Positions 8,776-17,323 of a DNA stretch of 49,511 nucleotides are shown here, piece after piece (position 1 is the stretch's first letter; each line of letters opens with the position of its first letter). The position numbers and the translations under genes were made by a program. The stretch comes from UBA11889 sp046582115. GTDB lineage: Bacteria; Pseudomonadota; Gammaproteobacteria; Pseudomonadales; Azotimanducaceae. Location of the stretch: positions 1 through 49,511 of the forward strand of contig JAYGFA010000073.1 in assembly GCA_046582115.1 (NCBI GenBank). Direction: 5' to 3'. Below the pieces are notes generated by a model. It did not search any database and was not told where the DNA came from. It saw only the letters and a program-made list of their open reading frames with translations.

Positions 8776-10176
8776 TCACCCAGATAACCGTTGGGTGATT
8801 TTCTCGTAGATGCCTCCAAAGCCACCATTGCTCATGATCACTACGTGACAGTTTTCGCCAACGTATTCACTGATCCGATCGACTAGTCGATCGACGTCAT
8901 TTTCGACGGATGAGGCCGTTAGGCTCTCATTAACCAATTCGTTTAAGTCCCACTGGATGGTTTCGCTGCGGAACCAAATGACCTCATCTGCTGGAGAGGT
9001 GCAATGGTAGAGATCATCGCGAAATGTGCCGAGGGACATGGTGTGTGTTCGCGGTTCGACGATTGCAACGATGCGCTCGGTGCCCACGTGATTTCGAAGG
9101 CCCTGAAGTGTGGTGCGAATGGCGCTGGGATGATGAGCAAAATCGTCGTAACAACGAAGCCCATCTTTCGCCGCAAAGAGCTCCATCCGCCGTTTGACAC
9201 CTGTAAACTGGCCCAGCGCTTCGATGGCAATATCAGCGGGAACGCCCGCATGACGCGCCGCGGCGATTGCAGTCAGTGCGTTATCGACGTTGTGCACACC
9301 GAGTAGTGTCCACTCGACCGATCCGAGGGCCGTATCGCTTAGCGCGACGGTAAAGCGACTTCCATCCGACTTCATGGCAGACGCGTGCCACAATTCGCCG
9401 TTGTCATTGTCAATTAGTTGCGTCCTCTTTTCTTTCACAGCCGAAAATCTGGATACTGGCGTCCAGCAGCCCCGTTTTAAGACCGCTTCGATGGCTGATG
9501 ATTGTTGTGGCGCTACGATCAATCCATCGCTAGGAACGGTACGGATGAGGTGGTGGAATTGGGTTTGGATTGAGGCGAGATCCTCGAAAATGTCGGCGTG
9601 ATCGTATTCAAGGTTATTGATAACTAACGTTTTAGGGCGGTAGTGGACGAACTTCGAGCGCCGGTCGAAGTACGAGGCATCGTATTCGTCAGCTTCAACC
9701 ACGAAAAACGGGCTCTCCCCCAGGCGTGCCGATACACCGAAATTGTTGGGTACGCCGCCGATCAAGAAACCCGGATCAAGTCCGGCGTACTCAAGAATCC
9801 ATGCGACCATACTCGTTGTCGTGGTTTTGCCATGGGTTCCTGCAATCGCAATCACCCATCGATTACGGAGAATGTTTTCACCTAGCCATGCTGCACCGGA
9901 GGTGTAATCGAGATTCTGGTTGAGTACGAATTCCACGGCAGGATCCCCTCTGGGGAGCTTGGCATTACCAATAACGATTTTATTGGGCGTCGGCTTAAGG
10001 TCGGATGAGGTGAAACCTTCACTGACCGTTATCCCGGCATTCGCGAGCTGTTCACTCATTGGTGGATAAATCGGTCCATCTGATCCTGCCACATCAAAAC
10101 CCGATTCTTTTGCGAGTAACGCCAAACTGCCCATGAGGGTGCCACCAATACCCAGGAAGTAGATGCGTTCGCTCAT
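8776..10176 (-). CDS. mpl: UDP-MurNAc:L-Ala-gamma-D-Glu-meso-DAP ligase
   Basis: A 466-residue Mur ligase of the Mpl type (E. coli Mpl has 457). It attaches recycled murein tripeptide directly to UDP-MurNAc in the cytoplasm, bypassing MurC-MurE. Visible are the N-terminal FLGIGGTLMG Rossmann loop, the ATP-binding GTHGKTTTT near residue 110, the ADEYDASYFD block near 170 and the NLEYDHAD segment. The start at 10176 gives the family N-terminus; an upstream extension to 10299 is open but has no family similarity. This start overlaps the stop of the small membrane-protein gene by 4 nt (ATGA), so the two are translationally coupled. Together with amgK-murU elsewhere in the window it indicates active peptidoglycan recycling. 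Confidence 0.95.
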   Translation of the reverse strand: MSERIYFLGIGGTLMGSLALLAKESGFDVAGSDGPIYPPMSEQLANAGITVSEGFTSSDLKPTPNKIVIGNAKLPRGDPAVEFVLNQNLDYTSGAAWLGENILRNRWVIAIAGTHGKTTTTSMVAWILEYAGLDPGFLIGGVPNNFGVSARLGESPFFVVEADEYDASYFDRRSKFVHYRPKTLVINNLEYDHADIFEDLASIQTQFHHLIRTVPSDGLIVAPQQSSAIEAVLKRGCWTPVSRFSAVKEKRTQLIDNDNGELWHASAMKSDGSRFTVALSDTALGSVEWTLLGVHNVDNALTAIAAARHAGVPADIAIEALGQFTGVKRRMELFAAKDGLRCYDDFAHHPSAIRTTLQGLRNHVGTERIVAIVEPRTHTMSLGTFRDDLYHCTSPADEVIWFRSETIQWDLNELVNESLTASSVENDVDRLVDRISEYVGENCHVVIMSNGGFGGIYEKITQRLSG

Positions 10177-10670
10177 GTAGCTACCGTTGAACTTGCGCCA
10201 TAACTCGCGATCGCGATAAGGAGCGCTATACCGACAGCACGCGTCATATCTACGCTCATTGCTCGATGAAGAATGAAACCAGCCGCTGCGAGGCTCCATA
10301 GTAGGAACGGGAGTGCGACGAGGGCAGTTCCCGTGAACCTCAGTGCGATCAGCATCAGCGTACCAAGAACTAGGTCCACACCCGTCATCGAGCCAAAGGT
10401 TTGATAGAACCGTCGTTGAAGTCCGCCGAGCCGGAGTGCACCCCAGGTCATGAACGCCGTGACTGCGAGTGCAACGTAGGTGGGCAGGAGTTGTATTTCG
10501 TTTACGCCAGGGCTTTCAGACATAACCGCCGGTGCGAACAACTGGGTGACCACGGCGAGCACCGTTTGTAGTGCAATCAACAAAACAATGAAGTAGGGAT
10601 GCGAAGGCGCGTTTTCGGGTCCATCCCGAAATACGGCGATGTTCCAAAACAACTGAACAACGGCGAACAT
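10173..10670 (-). CDS. Small membrane protein of unknown function
   Basis: A 165-residue, very hydrophobic protein with about five predicted membrane segments (near residues 28-48, 63-83, 98-118, 122-142 and 145-163). I do not recognise a named family; the layout loosely recalls small Yip1-like inner-membrane proteins, but that is a guess. The start at 10670 (MFAVVQLFWN) is preferred because the longer open frame to 10832 would overlap the plus-strand phosphofructokinase gene and is polar. Its stop overlaps the mpl start by 4 nt, so it is expressed with a peptidoglycan-recycling ligase; a link to muropeptide or envelope physiology is inferred. The start faces the pfp start across 66 nt, a divergent promoter region. 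Confidence 0.7.
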   Translation of the reverse strand: MFAVVQLFWNIAVFRDGPENAPSHPYFIVLLIALQTVLAVVTQLFAPAVMSESPGVNEIQLLPTYVALAVTAFMTWGALRLGGLQRRFYQTFGSMTGVDLVLGTLMLIALRFTGTALVALPFLLWSLAAAGFILHRAMSVDMTRAVGIALLIAIASYGASSTVAT

Positions 10671-10736
10671 TCGGAAATTGTCGCATAAATAGTGTGGATC
10701 CCTGAGAATTCTGCCTTTCACACTTTGGAAGTCTTC

Positions 10737-12002
10737 ATGACGCGAAGAAACGCGTTGTACGCGCAATCCGGAGGAGTTACCGCGGTGATCAATGCGAGTG
10801 CCTGCGGCGTCATCGAAACGGCTCGCAAACACAGAGCCGTCATCGGGCGAGTTTTTGCGGCGAAGAACGGGATTCTTGGCGCGCTTACGGAAGAATTGAT
10901 TGATACAGGCAAAGAAAGCGTGCGTGCGATCGCTGGCCTTTATTCTACCCCCGGCGGAGCTTTTGGTTCGTGTCGATACAAACTCAGATCGCTAGAAGAA
11001 AACGAACGCGAATATCACCGTCTGATCGAGGTATTCCGTGCCCACGATATTGGCTATTTTTTTTACAACGGCGGTGGCGACTCACAGGATACCGCACATA
11101 AAGTTGTCCAACTTGGTAAGCATTTGGGTTATCCGATCCGGTGCGTGGGTATTCCAAAAACGGTCGACAACGACCTGCCGTTTACCGATACCTGCCCGGG
11201 TTTTGGGAGCGTTGCCAAATACGTTGCGGTTTCCGTGCGTGAAGCAGCGTTGGACGTGGCGTCAATGTCCGAAACCTCGACGAAGGTCTTTATCATGGAG
11301 GTCATGGGCCGACACGCAGGCTGGATAGCGGCCGCAAGTGGGCTCGCTGTTGAGCGTCCGGGCGACGCACCGCACGTTATCCTGTTTCCTGAAGTACCTT
11401 TCTCGAAGGTCAAGTTCTTAAGAAAGGTGAAGACGATCGTCGATACGCGTGGATTTTGTGTCATCGTGGTTTCTGAGGGAGCGCGTTATGCTGACGGACG
11501 TTTTCTCGCGGATGCTGGCAAGCTTGATGCGTTTGGTCACGTTCAGTTGGGTGGAGTTGCGCCGACGATTGCGGCGATGATCAGTGATAAACACGGTTAT
11601 AAGCATCACTGGGCGGTCGCCGATTACCTACAGCGGGCCGCGCGTCACATCGCATCAAAAACCGACGTCGATCAGGCGTATGCCGTGGGGAAAGCGGCAG
11701 TTGAATACGCCGTTCAGGGGAAAGACGGGATTATGGTCACGATTCGGAGAACGTCGGATTTGCCGTACCGTTGGACAGTGGGTGAAGCGCCCCTTCACCG
11801 GGTCGCGAACGTGGAGCGCACGATGCCGAAGTCGTACATCTCGCAGGATGGATTTGGAATTACAGCACGCGCGCGGCGCTATTTAGCGCCGTTGATTCGT
11901 GGCGAGGATTATCCCCGATACAAACAGGGGTTGCCGCAATACACTCGATTGAAAGCGGATCTCATTGCGAAGAAATTACCTGTCTTCTCTGTAGAGGCGT
12001 AA
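10737..12002 (+). CDS. pfp: Pyrophosphate-dependent 6-phosphofructokinase
   Basis: A 421-residue phosphofructokinase. The active-site signature is PKTVDNDL (Lys140, catalytic Asp143), where ATP enzymes have PGTxDND, and the phosphoryl-donor loop reads GGGDSQDT (residues 112-119) instead of GGDGS. Both departures mark the PPi-using branch, which reversibly converts fructose-6-phosphate plus PPi to fructose-1,6-bisphosphate plus phosphate. The MEVMGR substrate motif is at about residue 187. The ATG at 10737 starts the conserved ALYAQSGGVTAVIN block. It converges on the proton-pumping pyrophosphatase gene, with a shared hairpin between them. pfp and hppA are also linked in several methanotrophs, which suggests joint use of PPi. 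Donor specificity is inferred from the motifs. Confidence 0.92.
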   Translation: MTRRNALYAQSGGVTAVINASACGVIETARKHRAVIGRVFAAKNGILGALTEELIDTGKESVRAIAGLYSTPGGAFGSCRYKLRSLEENEREYHRLIEVFRAHDIGYFFYNGGGDSQDTAHKVVQLGKHLGYPIRCVGIPKTVDNDLPFTDTCPGFGSVAKYVAVSVREAALDVASMSETSTKVFIMEVMGRHAGWIAAASGLAVERPGDAPHVILFPEVPFSKVKFLRKVKTIVDTRGFCVIVVSEGARYADGRFLADAGKLDAFGHVQLGGVAPTIAAMISDKHGYKHHWAVADYLQRAARHIASKTDVDQAYAVGKAAVEYAVQGKDGIMVTIRRTSDLPYRWTVGEAPLHRVANVERTMPKSYISQDGFGITARARRYLAPLIRGEDYPRYKQGLPQYTRLKADLIAKKLPVFSVEA

Positions 12003-12026
12003 AAATGGTGTGAAAACGTCTCTAGT

Positions 12027-12057
12027 GACGGGCATTCGCGTCCACGGAATTCCCGTC
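12027..12057. terminator. Bidirectional hairpin between pfp and hppA
   Basis: An outer 6-bp stem GACGGG/CCCGTC continues through ATTC/GAAT and CGT/ACG, giving 13 pairs with one mismatch and one bulged G. It sits in the 67-nt gap between two converging genes, 24 nt after the pfp stop and 12 nt from the hppA stop. U-runs are poor on both sides, so its efficiency is uncertain. Confidence 0.55.
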
Positions 12058-12069
12058 TTGTGAGGGCGT

Positions 12070-14124
12070 CTAGGCGCCTATCGCTGCCAGCAGCAAGATC
12101 GCAACAATATTGATGATCTTAATCATCGGGTTGATTGCGGGACCTGCGGTATCCTTGTAAGGATCCCCTACGGTGTCGCCTGTCACCGCGGCCTTGTGGG
12201 CCTCGGATCCTTTCCCACCGTGGTTGCCATCCTCAATGTATTTCTTGGCGTTATCCCAGGCCCCACCACCAGCCGTCATCGAGATCGCGACAAATAGCCC
12301 CGTGACAATCGTTCCGAGCAGCATCGCCCCGACGGCACTCAAAGCGCTCGCTTGATTGAAGATCAGATTGAGCAAGAAATACACGACGATAGGCGCGAGC
12401 ACGGGCAACATCGACGGTACGATCATTTCTCGGATCGCCGATCGGGTCAGCAAATCTACGGCTTTGCTGTAATCGGGTCGGGTCGTACCATCCATGATGC
12501 CAGGCATCTCCCGAAACTGGCGGCGTACTTCCTCAACCACAGCGCCTCCGGCTCTGCCCACAGCCTGCATCCCGAGCGCGGCGAATAGGTAGGGCAGCAT
12601 GCCACCAATGAGAAGCCCGATAACGACGAAGGGATCCGCCAATTCAAAGCTAATGTCCAAGTTGGGAAAGAAGTACTCTAGGTCGTAGGTATAGGCATTG
12701 AACAGCACGAGCGCCGCGAGGCCGGCAGAGCAGATCGCATAACCCTTGGTGATCGCCTTGGTTGTGTTGCCCACGGCATCAAGCGCGTCGGTAGTTTTAC
12801 GGACATCTTCATCAAGATCGCTCATTTCGGCGATACCACCGGCGTTGTCCGTAACCGGCCCATATGCGTCGAGCGCAACCACCATGCCAGCCAACGCCAA
12901 CATCGTGGTTGCCGCCAGGGCGATTCCATAGATACCAGCAAACTGAAATGCGGCCAGAATACCGACTGCAACGATGATGGCTGGAATTGCCGTTGCCTCC
13001 ATCGAAACAGCAAGACCCTGAATAACATTGGTGCCGTGACCGGTTTCCGATGCTGCAGCTATAGACTTAACTGGGCGGTATTTCGTTGATGTGTAGTATT
13101 CAGTCACCCAGACAATCAGTCCGGTGACGACCAATCCCACCAGCGCGCAGTAAAAGAACTGACGTCCTTCATCGCCCGGGAACATATGATCGGTCACGAA
13201 GAAAATCAAAAAACCGGAAAGGACAGCGGTCGCGATAAAGCCTTTGTACAACGCTCCCATGATGTTCTCGGAGCTTCCAAGCCGGACACAAAAAGCTCCG
13301 ACAATGGACGCAATAATACAGACGCCGCCAATGAGCATGGGCATCTCGATGGCACTTAGCTGATTAGCACCCGAAAATTTAATAGTCGCCAGTAGCATGG
13401 TGGCGACAATTGTTACCGCGTAGGTTTCAAATAGATCGGCGGCCATACCGGCGCAATCGCCGACGTTATCGCCGACGTTATCGGCAATCACCGCCGCATT
13501 GCGTGGATCGTCTTCGGGAATACCGGCTTCGACTTTGCCGACGAGATCGGCACCAACATCGGCACCTTTAGTGAAGATACCGCCGCCAAGGCGAGCAAAG
13601 ATCGAAATTAAGGATGCGCCGAACGACAGCGCGACCAATGGTTCGATCAGGTGGCGCCCCTCGAGGCCCATACCTTTGAGAATGGCGTAGTACCCAGCGA
13701 CACCAATGAGTCCGAGGCCGACGACGAGCATGCCCGTGACAGCTCCCGATTTAAACGCGATCGCGAGTGCTGGCTTGAGCCCCGTCTTGGCGGCTTGCGT
13801 GGTACGGACGTTGGCTCGCACTGAAACGTTCATGCCAATGTAGCCGGCGATACCGGATAACACGGCACCGACGACAAAGCCGACCGCGACTAACGTGCCA
13901 AGAGCTAGCCAAAGAATCAGATCGACCACGATCCCGACAACGCCGATGGTGAGGTATTGACGATTGAGGTACGCGGTCGCACCTTCTTGAATTGCATCAG
14001 CAATTTCGCGCATACGATCTGAACCGGCGTCGGCGGCCATCACGGACCGCCTAGCCCAAAGGCCATAGACCAAAGCAAGCGCGCCACACATAAGCGTAAT
14101 CTGTACATCAGTCATGAAAGTCAT
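12070..14124 (-). CDS. hppA: Proton-translocating membrane pyrophosphatase (K+-independent type)
   Basis: A 684-residue integral membrane protein, the normal length for H+-PPases, with about 16 membrane helices. It hydrolyses PPi to pump protons. The PPi-binding DVGADLVGKVE is near residue 190 and DNVGDNVGDC near 220; the C-terminal DNAKKYIE and GDTVGDPYKDT motifs are also present. In the GNTTKA segment position 456 is lysine; potassium-dependent members usually have alanine there, so this should be the K+-independent proton-pumping class. Two ATGs (14124, 14115) are possible starts, neither with a good ribosome site. The gene converges on pfp, the other PPi user. A terminator-like hairpin lies just 40 nt upstream. 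Confidence 0.95.
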   Translation of the reverse strand: MTFMTDVQITLMCGALALVYGLWARRSVMAADAGSDRMREIADAIQEGATAYLNRQYLTIGVVGIVVDLILWLALGTLVAVGFVVGAVLSGIAGYIGMNVSVRANVRTTQAAKTGLKPALAIAFKSGAVTGMLVVGLGLIGVAGYYAILKGMGLEGRHLIEPLVALSFGASLISIFARLGGGIFTKGADVGADLVGKVEAGIPEDDPRNAAVIADNVGDNVGDCAGMAADLFETYAVTIVATMLLATIKFSGANQLSAIEMPMLIGGVCIIASIVGAFCVRLGSSENIMGALYKGFIATAVLSGFLIFFVTDHMFPGDEGRQFFYCALVGLVVTGLIVWVTEYYTSTKYRPVKSIAAASETGHGTNVIQGLAVSMEATAIPAIIVAVGILAAFQFAGIYGIALAATTMLALAGMVVALDAYGPVTDNAGGIAEMSDLDEDVRKTTDALDAVGNTTKAITKGYAICSAGLAALVLFNAYTYDLEYFFPNLDISFELADPFVVIGLLIGGMLPYLFAALGMQAVGRAGGAVVEEVRRQFREMPGIMDGTTRPDYSKAVDLLTRSAIREMIVPSMLPVLAPIVVYFLLNLIFNQASALSAVGAMLLGTIVTGLFVAISMTAGGGAWDNAKKYIEDGNHGGKGSEAHKAAVTGDTVGDPYKDTAGPAINPMIKIINIVAILLLAAIGA

Positions 14125-14164
14125 GAAAAAGATCCATTGTTGCTTGAAGGTAATTCCAACGAAG

Positions 14165-14199
14165 AAAACCCTTGCGGGATGGCTTCTAGCAAGGGTTTT
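14165..14199 (-). terminator. Perfect rho-independent-type hairpin
   Basis: An 11-bp perfect inverted repeat, AAAACCCTTGC and its complement around a 13-nt loop. The A/T ends give a U4 run on either strand. On the minus strand it begins 13 nt after the stop of a 53-codon frame and lies between the copper-chaperone operon and hppA, so it most likely ends that operon. It could instead act in the hppA leader, since the hppA start is only 40 nt away. Confidence 0.7.
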
Positions 14200-14211
14200 C
14201 GGACGAGGACT

Positions 14212-14373
14212 CTACCGTAGGAGCCTTGGTGCTACAAGACAGAACGTTGCTCCCGCTGTCCATTGTTTCAGGGCAAGCCGTAGTTCGACCCAACCACGCG
14301 TGTTGAAAACGCGATAACGGACATTGAGGCGTCGGAGACGGTATTTAGTGACCGGTAAAATGGTCCAGTGCAT
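14212..14373 (-). CDS. Possible small basic protein, 53 residues
   Basis: An ATG-started 53-codon frame overlaps the last 29 nt of the copper-chaperone gene in another frame and stops 13 nt before a perfect terminator hairpin. The predicted peptide is strongly basic, starts MHWTILPVTK, and includes TRGWVELRLALKQW, a plausible amphipathic helix. It matches no family I know. Supporting it: the overlap would allow coupled translation, and without it the chaperone transcript would carry an unexplained 145-nt tail. Against it: no clear ribosome-binding site and short length. Treat it as a candidate only. Confidence 0.35.
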   Translation of the reverse strand: MHWTILPVTKYRLRRLNVRYRVFNTRGWVELRLALKQWTAGATFCLVAPRLLR

Positions 14374-14794
14374 CAATGCGCTTGATCTCAAAAGGAACCC
14401 TTAAGTCCTCGCCTTCCGTCGTCACAAACGTGATGGTGGGATTGGAGACGCCGTTCAGTTTCAAACGAAAAAGCATGATATGGGTGTCGCCAGGAGCCAG
14501 GTGGAATGTTGCGTGTGGTTCGAGTACGAGTCGGGTCACCCGGTTCATGCGAACTCGACCGTCGGCGAATACGGTCTCGTGGAATTCGATACCTCCGATC
14601 CACGACGCACTGGCGCCGGCGATCGTGACGGGGCTATCGCTGTGATTTGTAATATCGACGTAAGCGGCAGTGAAGTCTTGTGAAGCTAGTGGACGACGTA
14701 CGACTGCGTTGTCGAAGCTGATATGTTCGTTCGCGACGATCGGAATCCCGAGCATAGTGAAACCGAGAAAACACAGAACACATTTAGCCCGCAT
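14345..14794 (-). CDS. PCu(A)C-type periplasmic copper chaperone
   Basis: A 149-residue exported protein. A signal peptide (LCFLGFTMLGIPIVA, cleavage near residue 22) is followed by a cupredoxin-like domain with the family's exact copper motif H-X10-M-X21-H-X-M: the His of EFHETV, the Met of VRMNR and the HIM of DTHIML. These proteins bind Cu(I) in the periplasm and deliver it to cytochrome oxidase CuA or related sites. The start at 14794 puts the signal peptide at the N-terminus; the longer frame to 14923 overlaps the lipoprotein gene. It overlaps that upstream gene by 11 nt and faces away from dsbD, which provides reducing power to the same compartment. Confidence 0.9.
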   Translation of the reverse strand: MRAKCVLCFLGFTMLGIPIVANEHISFDNAVVRRPLASQDFTAAYVDITNHSDSPVTIAGASASWIGGIEFHETVFADGRVRMNRVTRLVLEPHATFHLAPGDTHIMLFRLKLNGVSNPTITFVTTEGEDLRVPFEIKRIDALDHFTGH

Positions 14795-15455
14795 TTCTGT
14801 CCTCCAGCGGTATAACGAATACGCGTACCTGAGGCGGTAGCCCGATTTCGATTTCACCTCGGATGCGACGATGTCCTGATCCATCGTTGAGCTGTTTGTA
14901 CATCCATCGGCCGTCGGCATCACTACCGGCCCGTATGATCACCCTCGCATTGGATGCACGTGCTGTTGGGCTGAAATTCTTGAGTTTCAGCGAAGCTGAT
15001 TGACTACGCAGACGCACTTCATTGACGGGCAACGTCAAGGACCACCGCTGCGCGTTTGCAAGCAGCTCGATCTGGCGGCGTAGTACCGCGATCCCGGGAG
15101 AATCGCTATCGATTTGTTCAGCGAAATCGAGCTCGGCGCGTGCCGATATCCATGCTTCCTGTGCAACGGCGTCCATCGCGCGCTCGATATAACGTTCCAC
15201 AATACGTTCGATTCCGTAGGTCGCGTCCGGTTGATGGGGCGCGATTTCAAGCACTCGCTGATACCACGCGTAGGCGTTGTCCTCTTTTGGTGCGTCGAGC
15301 TGATTTTTGTAGAGCGCTGCTTCGGCGCGATTCAGAAGATATTCAACTCGATCCCAATCGGTCTCGACCGGCGCGACCGTGTGAGGGGGAGACGAGGGCG
15401 GATTCATTGAACATGCGCCAAGCGTCACCAATGCTAAAAGGGTCAGAAGGCGCAT
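14784..15455 (-). CDS. TPR-like outer-membrane or periplasmic lipoprotein
   Basis: A 223-residue predicted lipoprotein with hydrophobic leader MRLLTLLALVTLGAC and lipobox LGAC (Cys15). A helical central part (about residues 38-130) has tetratricopeptide-like repeats, for example YAWYQRVLEIAPHQPDATYG, followed by a C-terminal beta-rich segment of about 90 residues. I do not recognise a named family. The start at 15455 is chosen because it creates the lipoprotein signal. It precedes and overlaps the copper chaperone gene by 11 nt and is divergent from dsbD, so a scaffold role in periplasmic metal or oxidase assembly is possible but unproven. Confidence 0.75.
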   Translation of the reverse strand: MRLLTLLALVTLGACSMNPPSSPPHTVAPVETDWDRVEYLLNRAEAALYKNQLDAPKEDNAYAWYQRVLEIAPHQPDATYGIERIVERYIERAMDAVAQEAWISARAELDFAEQIDSDSPGIAVLRRQIELLANAQRWSLTLPVNEVRLRSQSASLKLKNFSPTARASNARVIIRAGSDADGRWMYKQLNDGSGHRRIRGEIEIGLPPQVRVFVIPLEDRNAG

Positions 15456-15544
15456 GCGCGTGTCAATGATTCCTGGTTTCCGATGCCGTATATAGTGTAC
15501 AAACACGCCGCGTTCGATCGCTTGCAACGAGAGATAAATTGTTG

Positions 15545-17242
15545 ATGCCGCTGGTACCGCCAAAATGGATCGTCTGGACAATCGCCTCGATGGCGACAGC
15601 ATTCTCGATGTCCTTGCCTGCGGCAACTGAGAGCGCCGTTAATTTTGCCGTGACCGACCCGCTGAAGGAACAACCAACGTTTCTAAGTGTCGACGAAGCC
15701 TATCAGATGGACGCGTTCCTATCGGACGATGGCTACGTGGAAGTGCATTGGGAAATGCCGCCTGGGTATTACCTGTACAGACATCGCTTTACGTTTTCAT
15801 TAGATTCGGGCGGAGCGCTTGGACAACCCGTCATTCCGGTAGGGATCGAAAAGGTTGATGATTACTTCGGGGATGTTGAGGTCTATTACGATGAAGTTAA
15901 CGTCCGTATTCCGGTAATTGAACAAACCGGTCCGTTAAGGATCGGCATAACGTACCAGGGCTGTGCCGATTATGGGCTCTGTTATCCGCCCGAAACGCGC
16001 TGGCTAACGTTGGTGCCGGAGGGGTACACGATGGCGGCGCTAACGTCGACTAGCCTAGGAGCGACCGATGTGTCGATGTGGGTCGTGGTTGCGTCGGCGC
16101 TACTTGCTGGGTTTTTGCTTAATTTGATGCCGTGCGTGTTTCCTGTCCTAGCAATTAAGGCTGTGAGCGCTCTTGACGTTTCTCGAAGCGGGCAAGGGCT
16201 GACGCATGCTTTTGGCTATGCAGCTGGCGTCGTGTCTACTTTCCTCGTTCTCGGCGTTTTATTGGCGGTCATGCGTTCGGCGGGTGAAGCCATCGGTTGG
16301 GGCTTTCAGTTGCAAGAACCTGGATTTGTCTCCGCGATGACGGTGTTGTTCTTCGCGATGGGGTTGAATTTACTTGGGGTGCTTGAGTTGCCTGGTTTTG
16401 GATTAGCCATGAGTAAACCGAACGCCTTTCTGACGGGCGTTATTGCGGTCGTGATCGCGACACCCTGCACCGTCCCATTCATGGCATCGGCAATGGGATA
16501 CGGGTTAAGCCGTGGAATGGGTGCGTTACTTGTCGTGATGGTGGTTCTCGGTATCGGTATGGCAGCGCCCTATGTATTGATCACCGGCGCTCCAGTGATT
16601 GCACGTCGTTTGCCAAAGCCGGGTGCATGGATGGTGGTAATGAAACAGGCCATGGCATTTCCCATGTTTCTGACGGCGGTGTGGTTGACTTGGGTGCTGG
16701 CTCGACAAGCTGGCGCCGACGCCGTCCTGCTGGTCCTCGCGGGAAGCGTCGGACTGGGGTTACTCAGTTGGCTTGGCGGAAATAACGGCGCCCGGATGGG
16801 CGGCATATGGAGTGCTGGACTCGCCGTAGTCATTGCCGTCGTCTGGGGCGTCACGAATGTGCCAGAAGAACCGGAGCGAATGGAAACGACGGAGAATCGG
16901 TTCGACGTTACTGCATTCGAGACGGCCCGAGCATCCGGTCGCCCCGTGTTTTTGAATATCACTGCGTCATGGTGTGTTACGTGCTTGGCGAATGAGCGAT
17001 CAACGCTCGCCACGGATCGGGTCCAGGATTATTTTCAGCAAAAAGGTATTGTATATATCAAGGCCGACTGGACTCTCCACGATTCATCAGTTTCCAACCT
17101 TTTAACGACATTTGGGCGTTCTGGGGTGCCTCTTTACGTATTTTTCCCGTCAACAAGTGAGCCAAGAATTCTCCCGCAATTGCTGACACCAAGACTACTT
17201 TTCCGAGAAATTGACGATTATATGGTCGTTAAAAGTCGCTAA
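15545..17242 (+). CDS. dsbD: Thiol:disulfide interchange protein DsbD
   Basis: A 565-residue three-domain protein that carries electrons from cytoplasmic thioredoxin across the inner membrane to periplasmic disulfide isomerases and cytochrome c maturation proteins. After a signal peptide comes the alpha domain with the redox pair in QGCADYGLCYPP near residue 140; then a membrane domain of about eight helices with the redox cysteines in LMPCVFP and ATPCTVP; then a thioredoxin-like gamma domain with CVTC in ASWCVTC near residue 475. All three pairs are intact. ATG 15545 is preferred over the TTG two codons upstream, with GAGAG placed about 11 nt before it. It is divergent from the lipoprotein/copper-chaperone pair. 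Confidence 0.95.
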   Translation: MPLVPPKWIVWTIASMATAFSMSLPAATESAVNFAVTDPLKEQPTFLSVDEAYQMDAFLSDDGYVEVHWEMPPGYYLYRHRFTFSLDSGGALGQPVIPVGIEKVDDYFGDVEVYYDEVNVRIPVIEQTGPLRIGITYQGCADYGLCYPPETRWLTLVPEGYTMAALTSTSLGATDVSMWVVVASALLAGFLLNLMPCVFPVLAIKAVSALDVSRSGQGLTHAFGYAAGVVSTFLVLGVLLAVMRSAGEAIGWGFQLQEPGFVSAMTVLFFAMGLNLLGVLELPGFGLAMSKPNAFLTGVIAVVIATPCTVPFMASAMGYGLSRGMGALLVVMVVLGIGMAAPYVLITGAPVIARRLPKPGAWMVVMKQAMAFPMFLTAVWLTWVLARQAGADAVLLVLAGSVGLGLLSWLGGNNGARMGGIWSAGLAVVIAVVWGVTNVPEEPERMETTENRFDVTAFETARASGRPVFLNITASWCVTCLANERSTLATDRVQDYFQQKGIVYIKADWTLHDSSVSNLLTTFGRSGVPLYVFFPSTSEPRILPQLLTPRLLFREIDDYMVVKSR

Positions 17243-17323
17243 CTTCTCCTAAAATGCTATTAAGTGAAAGATAAGCGCATGTGACTATGTCATACTGCGG
17301 TTTTTGAGGTGGATCGTCATAGG

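Noticed and set aside
10671..10832. N-terminal extension of the small membrane protein
   Set aside because: It would overlap the pfp start, is polar and lacks a ribosome-binding site, whereas the start at 10670 gives a compact membrane protein.
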